A stretch of DNA of 64,000 nt, taken from Kaistia adipata DSM 17808. Its GTDB lineage: Bacteria; Pseudomonadota; Alphaproteobacteria; Rhizobiales; Kaistiaceae. Positions 9,722 to 21,352 of this stretch are shown here, in pieces; position 1 is the first letter of the stretch; the number at the start of each line of letters is the position of its first letter. Made by a program: the position numbers and the translations under genes. Below the pieces are notes generated by a model. It searched no databases. It was given only the letters and a program-made list of their open reading frames with translations, and was not told where the DNA came from. The stretch spans positions 620,001-684,000 of the forward strand of contig NZ_AUHO01000006.1 in assembly GCF_000423225.1 (NCBI RefSeq), given 5' to 3'.

Positions 9722-10042
9722 ATGTTCATCGCACGCTGGCAGATCGACGCGCGTTTCGGGCACAAGCAGGCTGCCCTCGACCTGATGCGGGAATGGGAGA
9801 AGGAGATCGGCCGGAAAGCCGGGCTGGACCCGAGCCGGACGTCGATCCTCACCGGCTCGATCGGCCTCAAGGAGGCGACGATCGAGAACAACATGACGGT
9901 CGACAGCCTCGCCGAGCTCGAACGCTTCTTCGAGACCATCGCCACCATCCCGGAGCACATGGCCTGGGGCAAGAAGCTCGAGCCCTTCGTCGTCTCCGGG
10001 ACTTCGCGCTGGAGCATCCTGCGCGTCGTGCCGATGGAATAG
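9722..10042 (+). CDS. Small protein of unknown function, possible dimeric alpha/beta-barrel fold
   Basis: This 106-residue protein has no signal peptide or membrane segment. The order of a beta strand (MFIARWQIDARF), a long helix (HKQAALDLMREWEKEIGRKAG), more strands, a helix (LAELERFFETIATIPEH) and a final strand resembles ferredoxin-like dimeric barrels such as the ABM or NIPSNAP superfamily. That is a fold impression, not a match to a named family. It follows the CHAD gene by 119 nt on the same strand and is convergent with the MOSC gene. Coding character is good; function not assigned. Confidence 0.65.
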   Translation: MFIARWQIDARFGHKQAALDLMREWEKEIGRKAGLDPSRTSILTGSIGLKEATIENNMTVDSLAELERFFETIATIPEHMAWGKKLEPFVVSGTSRWSILRVVPME

Positions 10043-10066
10043 CGGGCCCGGCCGCGCGCGGCGCCC

Positions 10067-10822
10067 CTAGCCTTCCAGCTTCAATCCGTCGCCGACGCGA
10101 ATGCCGCCGCCTTCGATCACGTCGGCATAGATGCCGCAATCCATGTGGTCGAGCTCGCGCAGCAGCGTCTTCGGAATGTCGAGGTCGCGGGTCGCCGTGG
10201 CGAGATCGACATTGGTCGCCGCGCAGCGCTGAATGCGCTTGGTGAAGCGGACCCGCGCACTCCCGATCCGCGCCTCGCGGCCGACGAGCTCCAGCTCCCG
10301 CCAGGCCTCCAGGCCCGAAAGGTTGATGTTGCCGCGAAAGCGCAGGGGATCGATCGACTTGCCGACCATGCCGCCGATCGCCTCGACGGAGGCGAGATTG
10401 ATGAACGACACATAGGGCTTGCCGACATCAGTGAAGGCATGCCCCGGCGCCGACAGCACCTTGAGCGGCCCGCGCCGCTCCTCGCCCATGAAGTCGGCAA
10501 GAAACTCGGCCGTCGCGGCGCGGCCGGCCGGATCCGACAGATCGGCGGAGAAGCGGTCGCCATGGCCGTCGATCGTCCAGACATGGGTGGCATGGTCGAA
10601 ACGGGTATCCAGCGCGGCGAGACGCTCGTTCTTCATCAGGCAGAGGAACTTCGCCTTGGGCAGATAGCCCGGCGCATCCGGATCGAAGCCCGAGGGACCG
10701 TTCTCGATCGCATAGACGCGGTCGCCGTCGAAACGGTGAAAGGGACGCAGCTCCGCCGCGTCCAGCGCCTCTGGCGAAAAGCCCTTCACGGGGTAGCGGT
10801 AGAGCGAAGCGATCTCGGGCAT
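10067..10822 (-). CDS. MOSC domain-containing protein with MOSC N-terminal beta-barrel
   Basis: This 251-residue protein begins MPEIASLYRYPVKGFSPEAL, the usual opening of the MOSC N-terminal domain, and has the C-terminal MOSC domain with the conserved Cys in QRCAATNVD (about residue 205) expected to bind sulphur or the molybdenum cofactor. Relatives include the C-terminal part of Moco sulphurases and the mARC/YcbX amidoxime reductases. YcbX-type enzymes usually carry an additional ferredoxin domain, absent here. It reads on the same strand downstream of mug, with 75 nt between, and may form an operon with it. The biochemical role is not determined from sequence. Confidence 0.87.
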   Translation of the reverse strand: MPEIASLYRYPVKGFSPEALDAAELRPFHRFDGDRVYAIENGPSGFDPDAPGYLPKAKFLCLMKNERLAALDTRFDHATHVWTIDGHGDRFSADLSDPAGRAATAEFLADFMGEERRGPLKVLSAPGHAFTDVGKPYVSFINLASVEAIGGMVGKSIDPLRFRGNINLSGLEAWRELELVGREARIGSARVRFTKRIQRCAATNVDLATATRDLDIPKTLLRELDHMDCGIYADVIEGGGIRVGDGLKLEG

Positions 10823-10897
10823 CCGGCCTCCTGTCCCGGCCGCGTCACCGGCGGCTCATCGGTTCCTTGATCGAACAGACGAGGCCGTCTTGTCCAG

Positions 10898-11395
10898 CTA
10901 TCCCGATAGCGCGCGCGCAAGATCCCGCCACGGCTCGATCGACCAGTGCGGTCCCGCCTGGCCGGAGGGCGAGGTCAGGACATGGATGCGCGTCGGGCCG
11001 ATCGACACGTCCTGCGGTCCGTAGGGAATCGCGGCCGTTGGGTGGTCGAGATAGAGGCTCGCCGCCCGCTTCGAGGTGAAGGCCAGGATGGCGGGGCGAT
11101 GGAGCGCAATCTTGGCGCCGAGCGCGCCCGCGTCGACGAGCGCGAGATCGATCACCGTATCCTGGCCGACATGCTCCTTGGCGACGTCCGTCAGGCCGAT
11201 GCCGTGATCGAGGACCTGGCGGAAATCCGCCGGCGCGATGCGATGAGGGGTCAGGCCGATGGCGTGAAGGGTCGGCCAGAACTTGTTGCCGGGATTGGCA
11301 TAATAAGCGCCGGCCCGTGCCGAGTAGGTGCCCGCGCCGGTGCCGCAGAACACGACGCGCAGGCCCGGCTGCAGGACATCCGGCAGGATCGGCAT
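10898..11395 (-). CDS. mug: Mismatch-specific G:T/U DNA glycosylase
   Basis: This 165-residue protein belongs to the uracil-DNA glycosylase superfamily, Mug/TDG branch. It has [13 protein letters not shown] at the first motif, the signature [13 protein letters not shown], and GLTDV further on, as in E. coli Mug (which has HPANRFWK). Such enzymes remove uracil, ethenocytosine and related bases from mismatched duplex DNA. The classical catalytic Asn of GINPG is not at the expected place (the first motif reads CGTGAG), a feature to note. The ATG at 11395 (MPILPDVL) follows AGAGGGA; longer upstream readings are not supported. It is followed by the MOSC gene. Confidence 0.85.
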   Translation of the reverse strand: MPILPDVLQPGLRVVFCGTGAGTYSARAGAYYANPGNKFWPTLHAIGLTPHRIAPADFRQVLDHGIGLTDVAKEHVGQDTVIDLALVDAGALGAKIALHRPAILAFTSKRAASLYLDHPTAAIPYGPQDVSIGPTRIHVLTSPSGQAGPHWSIEPWRDLARALSG

Positions 11396-11556
11396 CGATC
11401 GAATATCCCTCTCGTTCCGCCACGACGACAGCTTCGGCCCGTCGCGGGGAATCGCTAATGCACAGAGCCGGCAAAAACCATCTGTCGCTCGCCGGCCAGA
11501 CCTGCCACTCTCCCGCCCGGCCACCGGCCCGCGCGACCATACGGGAAGAGAGACGG

Positions 11557-12684
11557 ATGAGTACGATAAACTACCTGACGCAGATCGAGTTCGGAGCCGG
11601 CGTCGTTTCGGAACTGCCGAACGCCCTCGCCGCGCTCGGCGTGACGAAGCCGCTCATCGTCAGCGATCGCGGGCTGCAGGCTTCCGGGCTGCTCGGCCGC
11701 GTCGCCGCCCTTATTCCCGCCGGCGCACCGGTGTTTCTCGAGATCCCGACCAATCCGACCGAGGCGGCCGTCCTCGCGGCGCTGGAGATCTACAAGGCCG
11801 AAGGCTGCGACGGCGTCGTCGCGGTCGGCGGCGGCTCGCCGATCGACCTCGCCAAGGGCGTCGCCCTGCTCGCCACCCATGAGGGGCCGCTGGAGCCCTA
11901 TGCGGCGATCTTCGGCGGCGTCGCCCGCATCAGCGCCAAGGTGGCGCCGATCCTCGCCGTGCCGACCACCGCCGGCACCGGCGCCGAGGTCGGCCGCGCC
12001 GCGCTGCTGACGCTGAACGACGGCCGCAAGCTCGGCTTCATCAGCCCGCATCTGATCCCGAAGCGCGCCATCTGCGACCCCGAGCTGACGCTCGGCCTGC
12101 CGCGCGGGCTCACCGCCGCGACCGGCCTCGACGGTCTGTCGCACTGCATCGAGACCTTCCTGTCGCCCCGCGTGAATCCGGTCGCCGACGCCATCGGCCT
12201 CGACGGCGCGCGGCGGATCTGGGACCACCTCGAGCGCGCCTTCAACGACGGCAGCGATCTCGAGGCGCGCAGCGAGATGATGATGGGCGCACTGCAGGGC
12301 GGCCTCGCCTTCCAGAAGGGCCTCGGCGCCGTGCATGCTCTCAGCCACGCGCTCGGCGGCTTGAAGAGCCCGAGCCTGCATCACGGCACGCTGAACGCCA
12401 TCCTGATGCCTCCGATCCTGCGCTTCAACCAGGAGACCGTTCCGGACAAGATCCGCCGGCTCTCGGCCGCCATGGGCCTTCCCGAGACGGCCGACCTCGC
12501 CGACGAGCTTGACGCGCTCAACCGCCGGCTCGGCATCCCCGCCGGCCTGCGGACGCTCGGCGTCACCGACGACCAGCTGCCCTGGGTGGTGGAGCGGGCG
12601 CTCGCAGACCACTCCTACGCCACCAACCCGCGCGCCGCGACGGCGGAGGAGTTCCGCGCCATCCTCGACGGCGTGATGGTCTGA
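11557..12684 (+). CDS. Iron-containing alcohol dehydrogenase
   Basis: This 375-residue group III (iron-dependent) alcohol dehydrogenase has the NAD-binding [24 protein letters not shown], and the metal ligands expected from FucO: Asp and His in [13 protein letters not shown], His in [10 protein letters not shown], and His in [11 protein letters not shown]. Substrates in the family range from short-chain alcohols to lactaldehyde, butanol and maleylacetate; none can be picked here. The ATG at 11557 ([12 protein letters not shown]) follows GGGAAGAG. It is divergent from mug, with 161 nt between, and is followed by an intergenic repeat element. Confidence 0.93.
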   Translation: MSTINYLTQIEFGAGVVSELPNALAALGVTKPLIVSDRGLQASGLLGRVAALIPAGAPVFLEIPTNPTEAAVLAALEIYKAEGCDGVVAVGGGSPIDLAKGVALLATHEGPLEPYAAIFGGVARISAKVAPILAVPTTAGTGAEVGRAALLTLNDGRKLGFISPHLIPKRAICDPELTLGLPRGLTAATGLDGLSHCIETFLSPRVNPVADAIGLDGARRIWDHLERAFNDGSDLEARSEMMMGALQGGLAFQKGLGAVHALSHALGGLKSPSLHHGTLNAILMPPILRFNQETVPDKIRRLSAAMGLPETADLADELDALNRRLGIPAGLRTLGVTDDQLPWVVERALADHSYATNPRAATAEEFRAILDGVMV

Positions 12685-12700
12685 CAGCAGAACTCTCGAG

Positions 12701-12845
12701 CTCGGCCATCATCCCGAGTTGCCCGGCGACGCCGGGCCTAGAAGGAGGGTCCAGGGAACACCCTTTCCGGATCGCGGGCCTGGGTACCTGCTGGATCCTC
12801 CTTCGAGGCTTCGCTGACGCGAAGCACCTCAGGATGATGGCGGAG
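12701..12845. repeat. Intergenic palindromic repeat with 18-bp terminal inverted repeats (copy A)
   Basis: The 145-bp segment begins with ctcggccatcatcccgag (12701-12718) and ends with ctcaggatgatggcggag (12828-12845), which are inverted repeats matching at 16 of 18 positions. Inside are a hairpin cccggcgacgccggg (12722-12736), a second hairpin around agggt/accct, and a third, gcttcgc/gcgaagc. The left half resembles a segment after uvrA (16743-16794). No open reading frame and no clear target-site duplication. It occupies most of the 327-bp space between the alcohol dehydrogenase and ssb. Confidence 0.6.
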
Positions 12846-12897
12846 TGGGTCGATGGGCCTGAAAGGGTGGTCATCGCGGAACAAACGACAAACGAAA

Positions 12898-12923
12898 ACC
12901 CGGGAAGCGGCCGCTTCCCGGGT
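12898..12923 (-). terminator. Intrinsic terminator of ssb
   Basis: A perfect 26-nt palindrome, acccgggaagcgg followed by its complement, lies 89 nt after the ssb stop codon. On the minus strand it is followed by TTTTCGTTTGTCGTTTG. The plus side is less T-rich (CTTTCC), so it mainly serves ssb. Confidence 0.75.
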
Positions 12924-13011
12924 CTTTCCATGTTCCATGCGAGGGGTCTTGCGAGCGGGCTTCCTCATCTCTCCCGAGGGAGGCGAAGGATACCCTGCCT
13001 CGCGCCCGATC

Positions 13012-13515
13012 CTAGAACGGGATGTCGTCGTCGAGATCCGCCGCGTAGGACGAGGACGCGGCCGGCTGGCGCGACTGGCCGCCGCCGCGCGGCGCCTCGA
13101 GCGGGCTGGAGCGGCCGAAGTCGCTGCCGCCGCCCTGGTAATCCGACTGCTCGCCGCCGCCCGAACGACCGTCGAGCAGCGTCAGCTCGCCGCGGAAACG
13201 CTGCAGCACGATCTCGGTGGTGAACTTCTCGGCGCCCTGCTGGTCGGTCCACTTGCGGGTCTGCAACTGACCCTCGACATAGACCTTCGAGCCCTTCTTC
13301 AGGTACTGCTCGGCGATCTTGGCGAGGTTCTCGTTGAAGATCACCACGCGATGCCACTCGGTCTTTTCCTTGCGCTCGCCGCTCTGCTTGTCGCGCCAGC
13401 TCTCCGACGTCGCGATGTTCAGATTGACGACCGACTCGCCCGAATTCATCCGCCGCACCTCGGGGTCGCGCCCGAGATTGCCGACCAGAATGACCTTGTT
13501 GACGCTACCGGCCAT
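13012..13515 (-). CDS. ssb: Single-stranded DNA-binding protein
   Basis: SSB coats single-stranded DNA as a tetramer and recruits replication and repair proteins. The 167-residue product has the OB fold ([21 protein letters not shown], then residues to about 110), a Gly/Ser/Gln-rich linker, and the acidic tip DLDDDIPF that docks partner proteins. It is divergent from uvrA, with 261 nt between the starts. A perfect alphaproteobacterial LexA box lies in between, so SOS control of both genes is likely. The ATG at 13515 is preceded by AAGGAACGG. Confidence 0.97.
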   Translation of the reverse strand: MAGSVNKVILVGNLGRDPEVRRMNSGESVVNLNIATSESWRDKQSGERKEKTEWHRVVIFNENLAKIAEQYLKKGSKVYVEGQLQTRKWTDQQGAEKFTTEIVLQRFRGELTLLDGRSGGGEQSDYQGGGSDFGRSSPLEAPRGGGQSRQPAASSSYAADLDDDIPF

Positions 13516-13611
13516 GATCCGTTCCTTCTTGTCTCATTGCTGGCCCCAAACTATCCCGAAATGACACGGCCCGCCCGCGACAATCGGGCCTTGTCCACAT
13601 CAGACCGGCCT

Positions 13612-13626
13612 GTTCTCTTTTTGTTC
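13612..13626. promoter_or_regulatory. LexA (SOS) box GTTC-N7-GTTC between ssb and uvrA
   Basis: The sequence GTTC-TCTTTTT-GTTC exactly fits the alphaproteobacterial LexA operator, a direct repeat spaced by seven nucleotides. It lies 96 nt upstream of the ssb start and 150 nt upstream of the uvrA start. Known SOS regulons of Alphaproteobacteria include uvrA and ssb. Confidence 0.85.
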
Positions 13627-13776
13627 TAGACAATTCCGGCCGAGCTGGCAAGATCTCGTCAGGTGAATCACCCTGATGCCGCGACAATCCGGCCCCGATC
13701 CTTGTATGGAAAGGCCGAAAGCCTAAATTTGGGCCTTGGTGCTCCGCACCCGCCCCTCCACTTGGACAGACGACAC

Positions 13777-16704
<2,928 letters not shown>

Positions 16705-16742
16705 GCGGACACGCCGCCCCGGCATTCGCGAGATGCGCCCCT

Positions 16743-16794
16743 CCCTCGGGCCCGGCGAAACCGGGCCTCGAGGGTGGGTTCAGGACAAACCCAC
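16743..16794 (+). repeat. Double-hairpin intergenic repeat after uvrA (copy B), possible terminator
   Basis: Two hairpins follow the uvrA stop: ccctcgggcccgg/ccgggcctcgaggg (16743-16774, one bulged base) and gtgggtt/aacccac (16774-16794). The sequence and hairpin order resemble the left half of the repeat at 12701-12845 (shared GCCCGGCGA..CCGGGCCT and GGGT.CAGG..A.ACCC), with changes on both sides of the second stem that keep pairing. It may also terminate uvrA transcription. Confidence 0.55.
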
Positions 16795-16846
16795 GGCGGA
16801 TCGCGCCGCGGGCGGGGAGACTGGCAGGCCAGTCCCCTCGGCGCTC

Positions 16847-17164
16847 CTACACGCAGCGCCAGGTCACGCGACCATAGGCATCGACCACCCGAACGCAGCC
16901 GGCGCGCGGCGCTGCCACATAGGGAGCCGCGACATAGGGCGCCGCGTAGGCGCCATAGTCCCGGCGCGTCGTCCGGCGGGCGACGCCGGCATAGCTCAAC
17001 GGCGTCAGAGGACGGCCGATGATGGCCTCGGCCCGGCTGACCAGGCTCGGCCATGCCGGGCCCTGCGTCGGCGCGTCGGACACGAACAGGGCGGCCAGAC
17101 CGATCCCGATGGCGACCAGGCGCAGCCCGTGACGAGCCCGCAGACGGAATGTGAAGCGGTTCAT
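16847..17164 (-). CDS. Small exported protein, coupled to the DUF2092 gene
   Basis: This 105-residue protein has an N-terminal hydrophobic segment (LRLVAIGIGLAALFV) after basic residues, so it is exported or anchored. The C-terminal part contains Tyr/Ala/Pro-rich repeats (YAAPYVAAPYVAAP) and two Cys in GCVRVVDAYGRVTWRCV, a style common among small cell-envelope proteins of Rhizobiales. Its ATG overlaps the stop of the upstream gene (ATGA at 17161-17164), so it should be translated together with the DUF2092 protein. Function is not known; a shared envelope role is inferred only from the overlap. Confidence 0.7.
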   Translation of the reverse strand: MNRFTFRLRARHGLRLVAIGIGLAALFVSDAPTQGPAWPSLVSRAEAIIGRPLTPLSYAGVARRTTRRDYGAYAAPYVAAPYVAAPRAGCVRVVDAYGRVTWRCV

Positions 17165-18354
17165 GGCCTATCTCCCTGGCCTTGCGCGGGCGCTTCCCCC
17201 TGCGACCTGTCCCGCATCATCCGCATGCCGCCGGGTCCCATGCGACGCGCCCCCATGCCATCGGAGTCCATGCCACCGGAGTCCATGCCGCCGGGGGACA
17301 TCATCTCCGGCGACATCATCTCGGGCGACATCATGTTAGGCATCATCATGTTGGGCGACATCATCATCATGCCGGGCGGCATCCGTCCGCCATGCATCGG
17401 ACCGCCCGGCATCTGGTCGGACGGCGTGGCGCTGCTCGCCGGAACCTCGTCCAGGCCGGCCAGACCGGCGAAATCGACCTTCCGCGCCCCGCGCGGCGGA
17501 ACGAAGGTGAAGGCGTCCGGCGCAAAGGCGACGCCATCCTCCCAGTCATGGAACTCCAGCGTGTATTGCGGGGCCATGCCGACGGTCTTGCTGGTGATCA
17601 CCATCCGGCACGGAACGGGCTGATCGCCGACCCGGACCCAGAGCTGCCAGTCGGTATCGTGATTGCGGAAGGCGAGATGGTCGCATTCGACGCCGCCGAC
17701 GACGCCGCGGCCGATATGCTTGGCCTCGATGACTCCGTCCATCAGCGCGGCGAAGGCGTCGCCGCCCAGCAGGTCGGCGGCGGGAATGTCGAGCTGGAAC
17801 TCGTTGCGCAGCCGATCGACCACCACCTCGAGCGACCCGCGCGCCTCGGCCTGCCCGTAAAGCTGCAGGTTCTTGCCATAGACGGTGAGGTTGCTGCCGT
17901 CCGCGAGCAGTTCGACATCGGAATAGCCGCCGGTGCGCGTGACGCGGAACTTGTCGGGCCGGCTGATCGACGCCGTGCCGGAACTGGTGAACTGCACCTT
18001 CTCCATGTCCGGGGTGACGATCTCGATATCGCTGTCATAGGCGAAGCGGATGTTCTGCTGCTGGCCCACATAGTCCGCCATCTCGCGGACGATCGCGACC
18101 GCGTCATGGGCCGAGTCGGGCGGCATGACGAACCGCATGCCGCGCGGCATCGGCTGGCCGGCTCCGGGAGGAAGCGGGCCAGCTCCGGCGTCCGGGCGCG
18201 GCGTCGCATCCTGCCCCGGCGGCGGGGCATCCCCCGTTCCGTCCTGCGCCCGGGCGGCGCCCGCGCCGAACCCGGCGACGAGCACGGCGGCTACCAGCAC
18301 CGCGCGAGCGGAGCGGCGCGAGACGCCGGCCCTTCCTCCTGCATGCCTGGACAT
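17161..18354 (-). CDS. DUF2092 periplasmic protein with methionine-rich C-terminal tail
   Basis: This 397-residue exported protein starts at 18354 with a strong GAGGAGGT ribosome-binding site. The signal peptide ends near GAARAQ. The middle (about residues 75-310) matches the DUF2092 pattern: GTASISRPDKFRVTRTGG, DHLAFRNHDTDWQLWV, PCRMVITSKTVGMAPQYTLEFHDW, and FTFVPPRGARKVDF. The fold is expected to be LolA/LppX-like, but no function is established. The last 70 or so residues form a low-complexity tail with about 23 Met (MMMM, then repeated MMSPE, then GGMDS-type units), unusual for the family as I know it. Met-rich periplasmic segments often bind Cu(I); that is a suggestion only. The next gene overlaps by 4 nt. 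Confidence 0.82.
   Translation of the reverse strand: MSRHAGGRAGVSRRSARAVLVAAVLVAGFGAGAARAQDGTGDAPPPGQDATPRPDAGAGPLPPGAGQPMPRGMRFVMPPDSAHDAVAIVREMADYVGQQQNIRFAYDSDIEIVTPDMEKVQFTSSGTASISRPDKFRVTRTGGYSDVELLADGSNLTVYGKNLQLYGQAEARGSLEVVVDRLRNEFQLDIPAADLLGGDAFAALMDGVIEAKHIGRGVVGGVECDHLAFRNHDTDWQLWVRVGDQPVPCRMVITSKTVGMAPQYTLEFHDWEDGVAFAPDAFTFVPPRGARKVDFAGLAGLDEVPASSATPSDQMPGGPMHGGRMPPGMMMMSPNMMMPNMMSPEMMSPEMMSPGGMDSGGMDSDGMGARRMGPGGMRMMRDRSQGEAPAQGQGDRP
17254..17373 (-). repeat. Tandem codon-level repeats encoding the Met-rich tail
   Basis: Near-repeats of about 15 bp (units around tccatgcc.ccggag and gacatcatctc.ggc) encode the MMSPE and GGMDS units in the DUF2092 C-terminus. The units are imperfect, suggesting slippage followed by divergence. 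Copy number may vary between strains. Confidence 0.6.
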
Positions 18355-18505
18355 CGCTACCTCCTCTATGACGACAACCGGCCTTCCCCCTGCTCCGGCG
18401 CGATCCCTGGATCGGCCGAGGCCGCACGCTATCACGCCCGTTCGCAACCCGACGTTCGCGATGCCGTGAGCGGAGCGTCATCGGCCAGGACGGCGCCCCA
18501 AACGA

Positions 18506-18532
18506 AAATGGCCGCGCAAGGCGCGGCCATTT
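18506..18532 (-). terminator. Terminator of the sugar ABC transporter operon
   Basis: A perfect 12-bp stem, aaatggccgcgc (18506-18517) with gcgcggccattt (18521-18532), has a 3-nt loop. Read on the minus strand it follows the permease stop by 23 nt and continues TTTTCGTTTGG. Confidence 0.8.
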
Positions 18533-18555
18533 CCAAGGCGGAAGCGACGGTCTCG

Positions 18556-19575
18556 TCAGGCCTTGCGGCGACGCGACTTGGCGAAGGTGTCGAAGGCGAC
18601 CGCCAGCACGATGATCACGCCGATGATGATCTGCTGGATGTAGGACGACACGTTCATCAGCACGAGGCCGTTCAGCAGCACGCCGATCAGGATCGAGCCG
18701 ATCACCGTGCCGAAGATCGTGCCGACGCCGCCAAACAGCGACGTGCCGCCGATGACGACCGAGGCGATCACGGTCAGCTCATAGCCCGTGCCGGCGACGG
18801 CCTCGGCCGAGTTCAGGCGGGCCGACAGCACGAAGGCGCCGAGCCCCGCGAAGAAGCCCATGATCACGTAGACGCTGCAGATCACCCAGTTGACGTTGAG
18901 GCCGGACAATCGCGCCGCCTCCGGATTGCCGCCGACCGCGTAGACCTGCCTCCCGTAGCGCATGTAGCGGAGCGCGATATGGGCGAGCAGCGCCGCGACC
19001 AGGAAGATGATGACCGGAACCGGCACCGGGCCGATCTTGCCCTGGCCCCACCAGGTGAAATCGGGCTGGAAGCCGGAGATCGGGCCGCCGGCGGCGAACA
19101 GCAGCGCCGCGCCGCGGAAGACCGACATGCCGCCCAGCGTCACCACGAAGGGCGGAACCTTCAGGCGGGTGATGGCGAGGCCCTGCAGCAGGCCGCCGCA
19201 GACGCCGACCGCGATGGCGGCGAGCGCCGCCAGTTCCCAGCCCCAGCCGACGACGCCCTCGCCCACCGTGAAGCGGTCCTGCATGCCGCCCTTGGCGACG
19301 GCGGCGGCGACGAGGCCGGCGAAGGCCAGCAGCGAGCCGATCGACAGATCGATGCCGGCGGTCAGGATGACGAAGGTCATGCCGATCGCCAGCAGACCGG
19401 TGATCGACACCTGCCGCATCACGTTGAACAGGTTGATCGACGACATGAAGCGCGGCTCGAGCACCGCGAAAATGATCATCAGCGCGATCAGGAAGATCAG
19501 CGGCGCGAACCGCGCCAGCACTCCGAACAGATCGAAGCCCGCGCTTTCCGCCGTTTCTCGTTTGACGTCCGTCAT
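18556..19575 (-). CDS. CUT2-family sugar ABC transporter permease (RbsC-like)
   Basis: This 339-residue integral membrane protein has about eight to ten hydrophobic helices. It shows the ribose-type permease stretches GMTFVILTAGIDLSIGS, GGMSVFRGAALLF, and AVGGNPEAARLSGLNV, followed by VIGGTSLFGGVGTIFGTVIG. It would form the transmembrane channel of an importer, paired with the ATPase 19 nt upstream and the binding protein before that. It is the last gene of the three-gene operon and is followed by a strong terminator. The substrate is a monosaccharide or related polyol by family; which one cannot be told. Confidence 0.93.
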   Translation of the reverse strand: MTDVKRETAESAGFDLFGVLARFAPLIFLIALMIIFAVLEPRFMSSINLFNVMRQVSITGLLAIGMTFVILTAGIDLSIGSLLAFAGLVAAAVAKGGMQDRFTVGEGVVGWGWELAALAAIAVGVCGGLLQGLAITRLKVPPFVVTLGGMSVFRGAALLFAAGGPISGFQPDFTWWGQGKIGPVPVPVIIFLVAALLAHIALRYMRYGRQVYAVGGNPEAARLSGLNVNWVICSVYVIMGFFAGLGAFVLSARLNSAEAVAGTGYELTVIASVVIGGTSLFGGVGTIFGTVIGSILIGVLLNGLVLMNVSSYIQQIIIGVIIVLAVAFDTFAKSRRRKA

Positions 19576-19594
19576 TCCCGTATTCCTTGTCTTG

Positions 19595-21133
19595 TCACGC
19601 AGCTCGGCCGGCGGCGCTGAGCGTCATCATGGTCATCAGCTTTTCTTGGGTCGCGTCGGCGCGCATGACCTCGCCCGTCACGCGCCCCTCGCGCATGGTG
19701 ACGATCCGGTCGGACACCGCGAGAACCTCGGGGAGTTCGGAGGAGATGGCGATCACGGCGATGCCCTTGCGCGCCATCTCGAAGAGAAGATTGTGCACCT
19801 CGACCTTGGCGCCGATATCGATGCCGCGGGTCGGCTCGTCGACGATCAGCACCTTCGGCCGCAGCGCCAGCCAGCGCGCCAGCACGACCTTCTGCTGGTT
19901 GCCGCCGGAGAGATTGCCGACGGCCTGGTCCGGGCTCGCCATGCGGATGTTGAGCAGCTTGCGGTATTCCTCGACCAGGTCGCGCTCCTTGCGCTCGTCG
20001 ACGAAGACGCCGAAGCGGTCGATCCGGTCGAGCGCGGCGATGGAGAGGTTGGTGCGGATCGCCTGGCTCAGGAACAGCGCCTGCTGCTTGCGATCCTCCG
20101 GCACCAGGCCGACGCCATGCTTGATCGCGTCGCGCGGCGAGCGGATGTCGACGGGCTGGCCGTCGATCAGAACGCGGCCGGAATCGAAGGGGTCGGCGCC
20201 GAAGATCGCCCGCGCCGTCTCGGTGCGGCCGGCGCCGACGAGACCGGCGATTCCGAGGATCTCGCCGCGCCGCACGCTGAGCGACACGTCCTGCAGCTCG
20301 GTCGCGTGCGGGTCGTGCGCGCTGCGGCGGCGGGTCAGCCCCTCGACCGCCAGCGCCACTTCGCCGGCGCCGCTATCCTCGCGATGGGCGAAAAGCGCGT
20401 TGACCTCGCGCCCGACCATCAGGCGGATGATGCCCTCGATCGTGGTCTCGCTGACCTTGCCGGCGCCGACATTGCGGCCGTCGCGCAGCACCGTGTAGCG
20501 ATCGCAGATCTCCATCACCTCCTCCAGGCGGTGCGTCACGAAGATGATCGCGATGCCCTCGGACTTGAGCTGGCGGACGATGCGGAACAGCTTTTCCACC
20601 TCGGCCAGGCTGAGCGCGGAGGTCGGCTCGTCCATGATGATGACGCGCGACTGCATCGACAGCGCCCGGGCGATCTCGACCATCTGCTGCTCGGCGACGG
20701 AAAGGTCGCGCACCAGCGTCATCGGACTGCGCTCGAGGCCGATGCGGCGCGTCAGCTTCTGCGTCTCGGCCGCCATCTTCGCCCAGTTCATGAAGAAGCG
20801 GTTGCCCGGCTCGCGGCCGATGAAGACGTTCTCGGCGATCGTCATGTCGGGCGCGAGAGTGAATTCCTGGTAGATCGTGACGATGCCGAGCTTCTGCGCG
20901 TCCTGCGGGTTCGACAGCACCACGTTCTGGCCGTCGAAGGCGATGGTGCCGCGATCGGGCGATTGCGCGCCGGCGAGGATCTTCAGGAGCGTCGACTTGC
21001 CGGCGCCGTTTTCGCCGAGCAGGGCGTGGATCTCGGCCGGCGCGACCTCGAGGTCGACGCCATCGAGCGCCTTGACGCCGGGAAAGCTCTTGGCGATGCC
21101 GGTCATCTTCAGAAGGGGTTGCGGATCGGTCAT
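19595..21133 (-). CDS. CUT2-family sugar ABC transporter ATP-binding protein (RbsA-like)
   Basis: This 512-residue protein carries two fused nucleotide-binding domains, the hallmark of the CUT2 family. The first has Walker A GENGAGKSTLLKIL and DEPTSALS; the second has the typical degenerate loop GLVGAGRTETARAIFG and a full signature LSGGNQQKVVLARWL with DEPTRGIDIG. The start at 21133 (MTDPQPLLKM) gives the expected N-terminus; the longer reading to 21205 is unlikely. It energises uptake through the adjacent permease. The binding-protein gene lies 219 nt upstream on the same strand, separated by a hairpin that may reduce distal expression relative to the binding protein. Confidence 0.95.
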   Translation of the reverse strand: MTDPQPLLKMTGIAKSFPGVKALDGVDLEVAPAEIHALLGENGAGKSTLLKILAGAQSPDRGTIAFDGQNVVLSNPQDAQKLGIVTIYQEFTLAPDMTIAENVFIGREPGNRFFMNWAKMAAETQKLTRRIGLERSPMTLVRDLSVAEQQMVEIARALSMQSRVIIMDEPTSALSLAEVEKLFRIVRQLKSEGIAIIFVTHRLEEVMEICDRYTVLRDGRNVGAGKVSETTIEGIIRLMVGREVNALFAHREDSGAGEVALAVEGLTRRRSAHDPHATELQDVSLSVRRGEILGIAGLVGAGRTETARAIFGADPFDSGRVLIDGQPVDIRSPRDAIKHGVGLVPEDRKQQALFLSQAIRTNLSIAALDRIDRFGVFVDERKERDLVEEYRKLLNIRMASPDQAVGNLSGGNQQKVVLARWLALRPKVLIVDEPTRGIDIGAKVEVHNLLFEMARKGIAVIAISSELPEVLAVSDRIVTMREGRVTGEVMRADATQEKLMTMMTLSAAGRAA

Positions 21134-21305
21134 CGGACTTCGCTTACGATGGAGCACGGGGGCGCCCTGCCGCGCCGCTGGCGGCGGGGCGAGACGACAA
21201 TTCATATCAAGTTGGGAACCGGCGACGCATCTGGCCCGGTCGGCACGGTTCGATCCTGCGGGCGTCGCAACGCCAGACGGGCGAGCCCGCCCGCCGGAGA
21301 CGGCA

Positions 21306-21334
21306 GGGGCGTCCCGCGCCGCGCGCGAAACGCC
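21306..21334 (-). other. Intercistronic hairpin between the binding-protein and ATPase genes
   Basis: The arms ggggcgt (21306-21312) and acgcccc (21328-21334) pair around a GC-rich loop, 19 nt after the binding-protein stop. It has no T-run. Hairpins here are common in binding-protein operons, where they stabilise the promoter-proximal message. Confidence 0.4.
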
Positions 21335-21352
21335 CCCTTGCTCCGTATGGAC

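Noticed and set aside
17254-17373. Met-rich repeat region as a low-quality or frameshifted sequence
   Set aside because: The reading frame stays open through all repeats and ends at a stop that overlaps the next start codon, and the upstream DUF2092 part is in the same frame.
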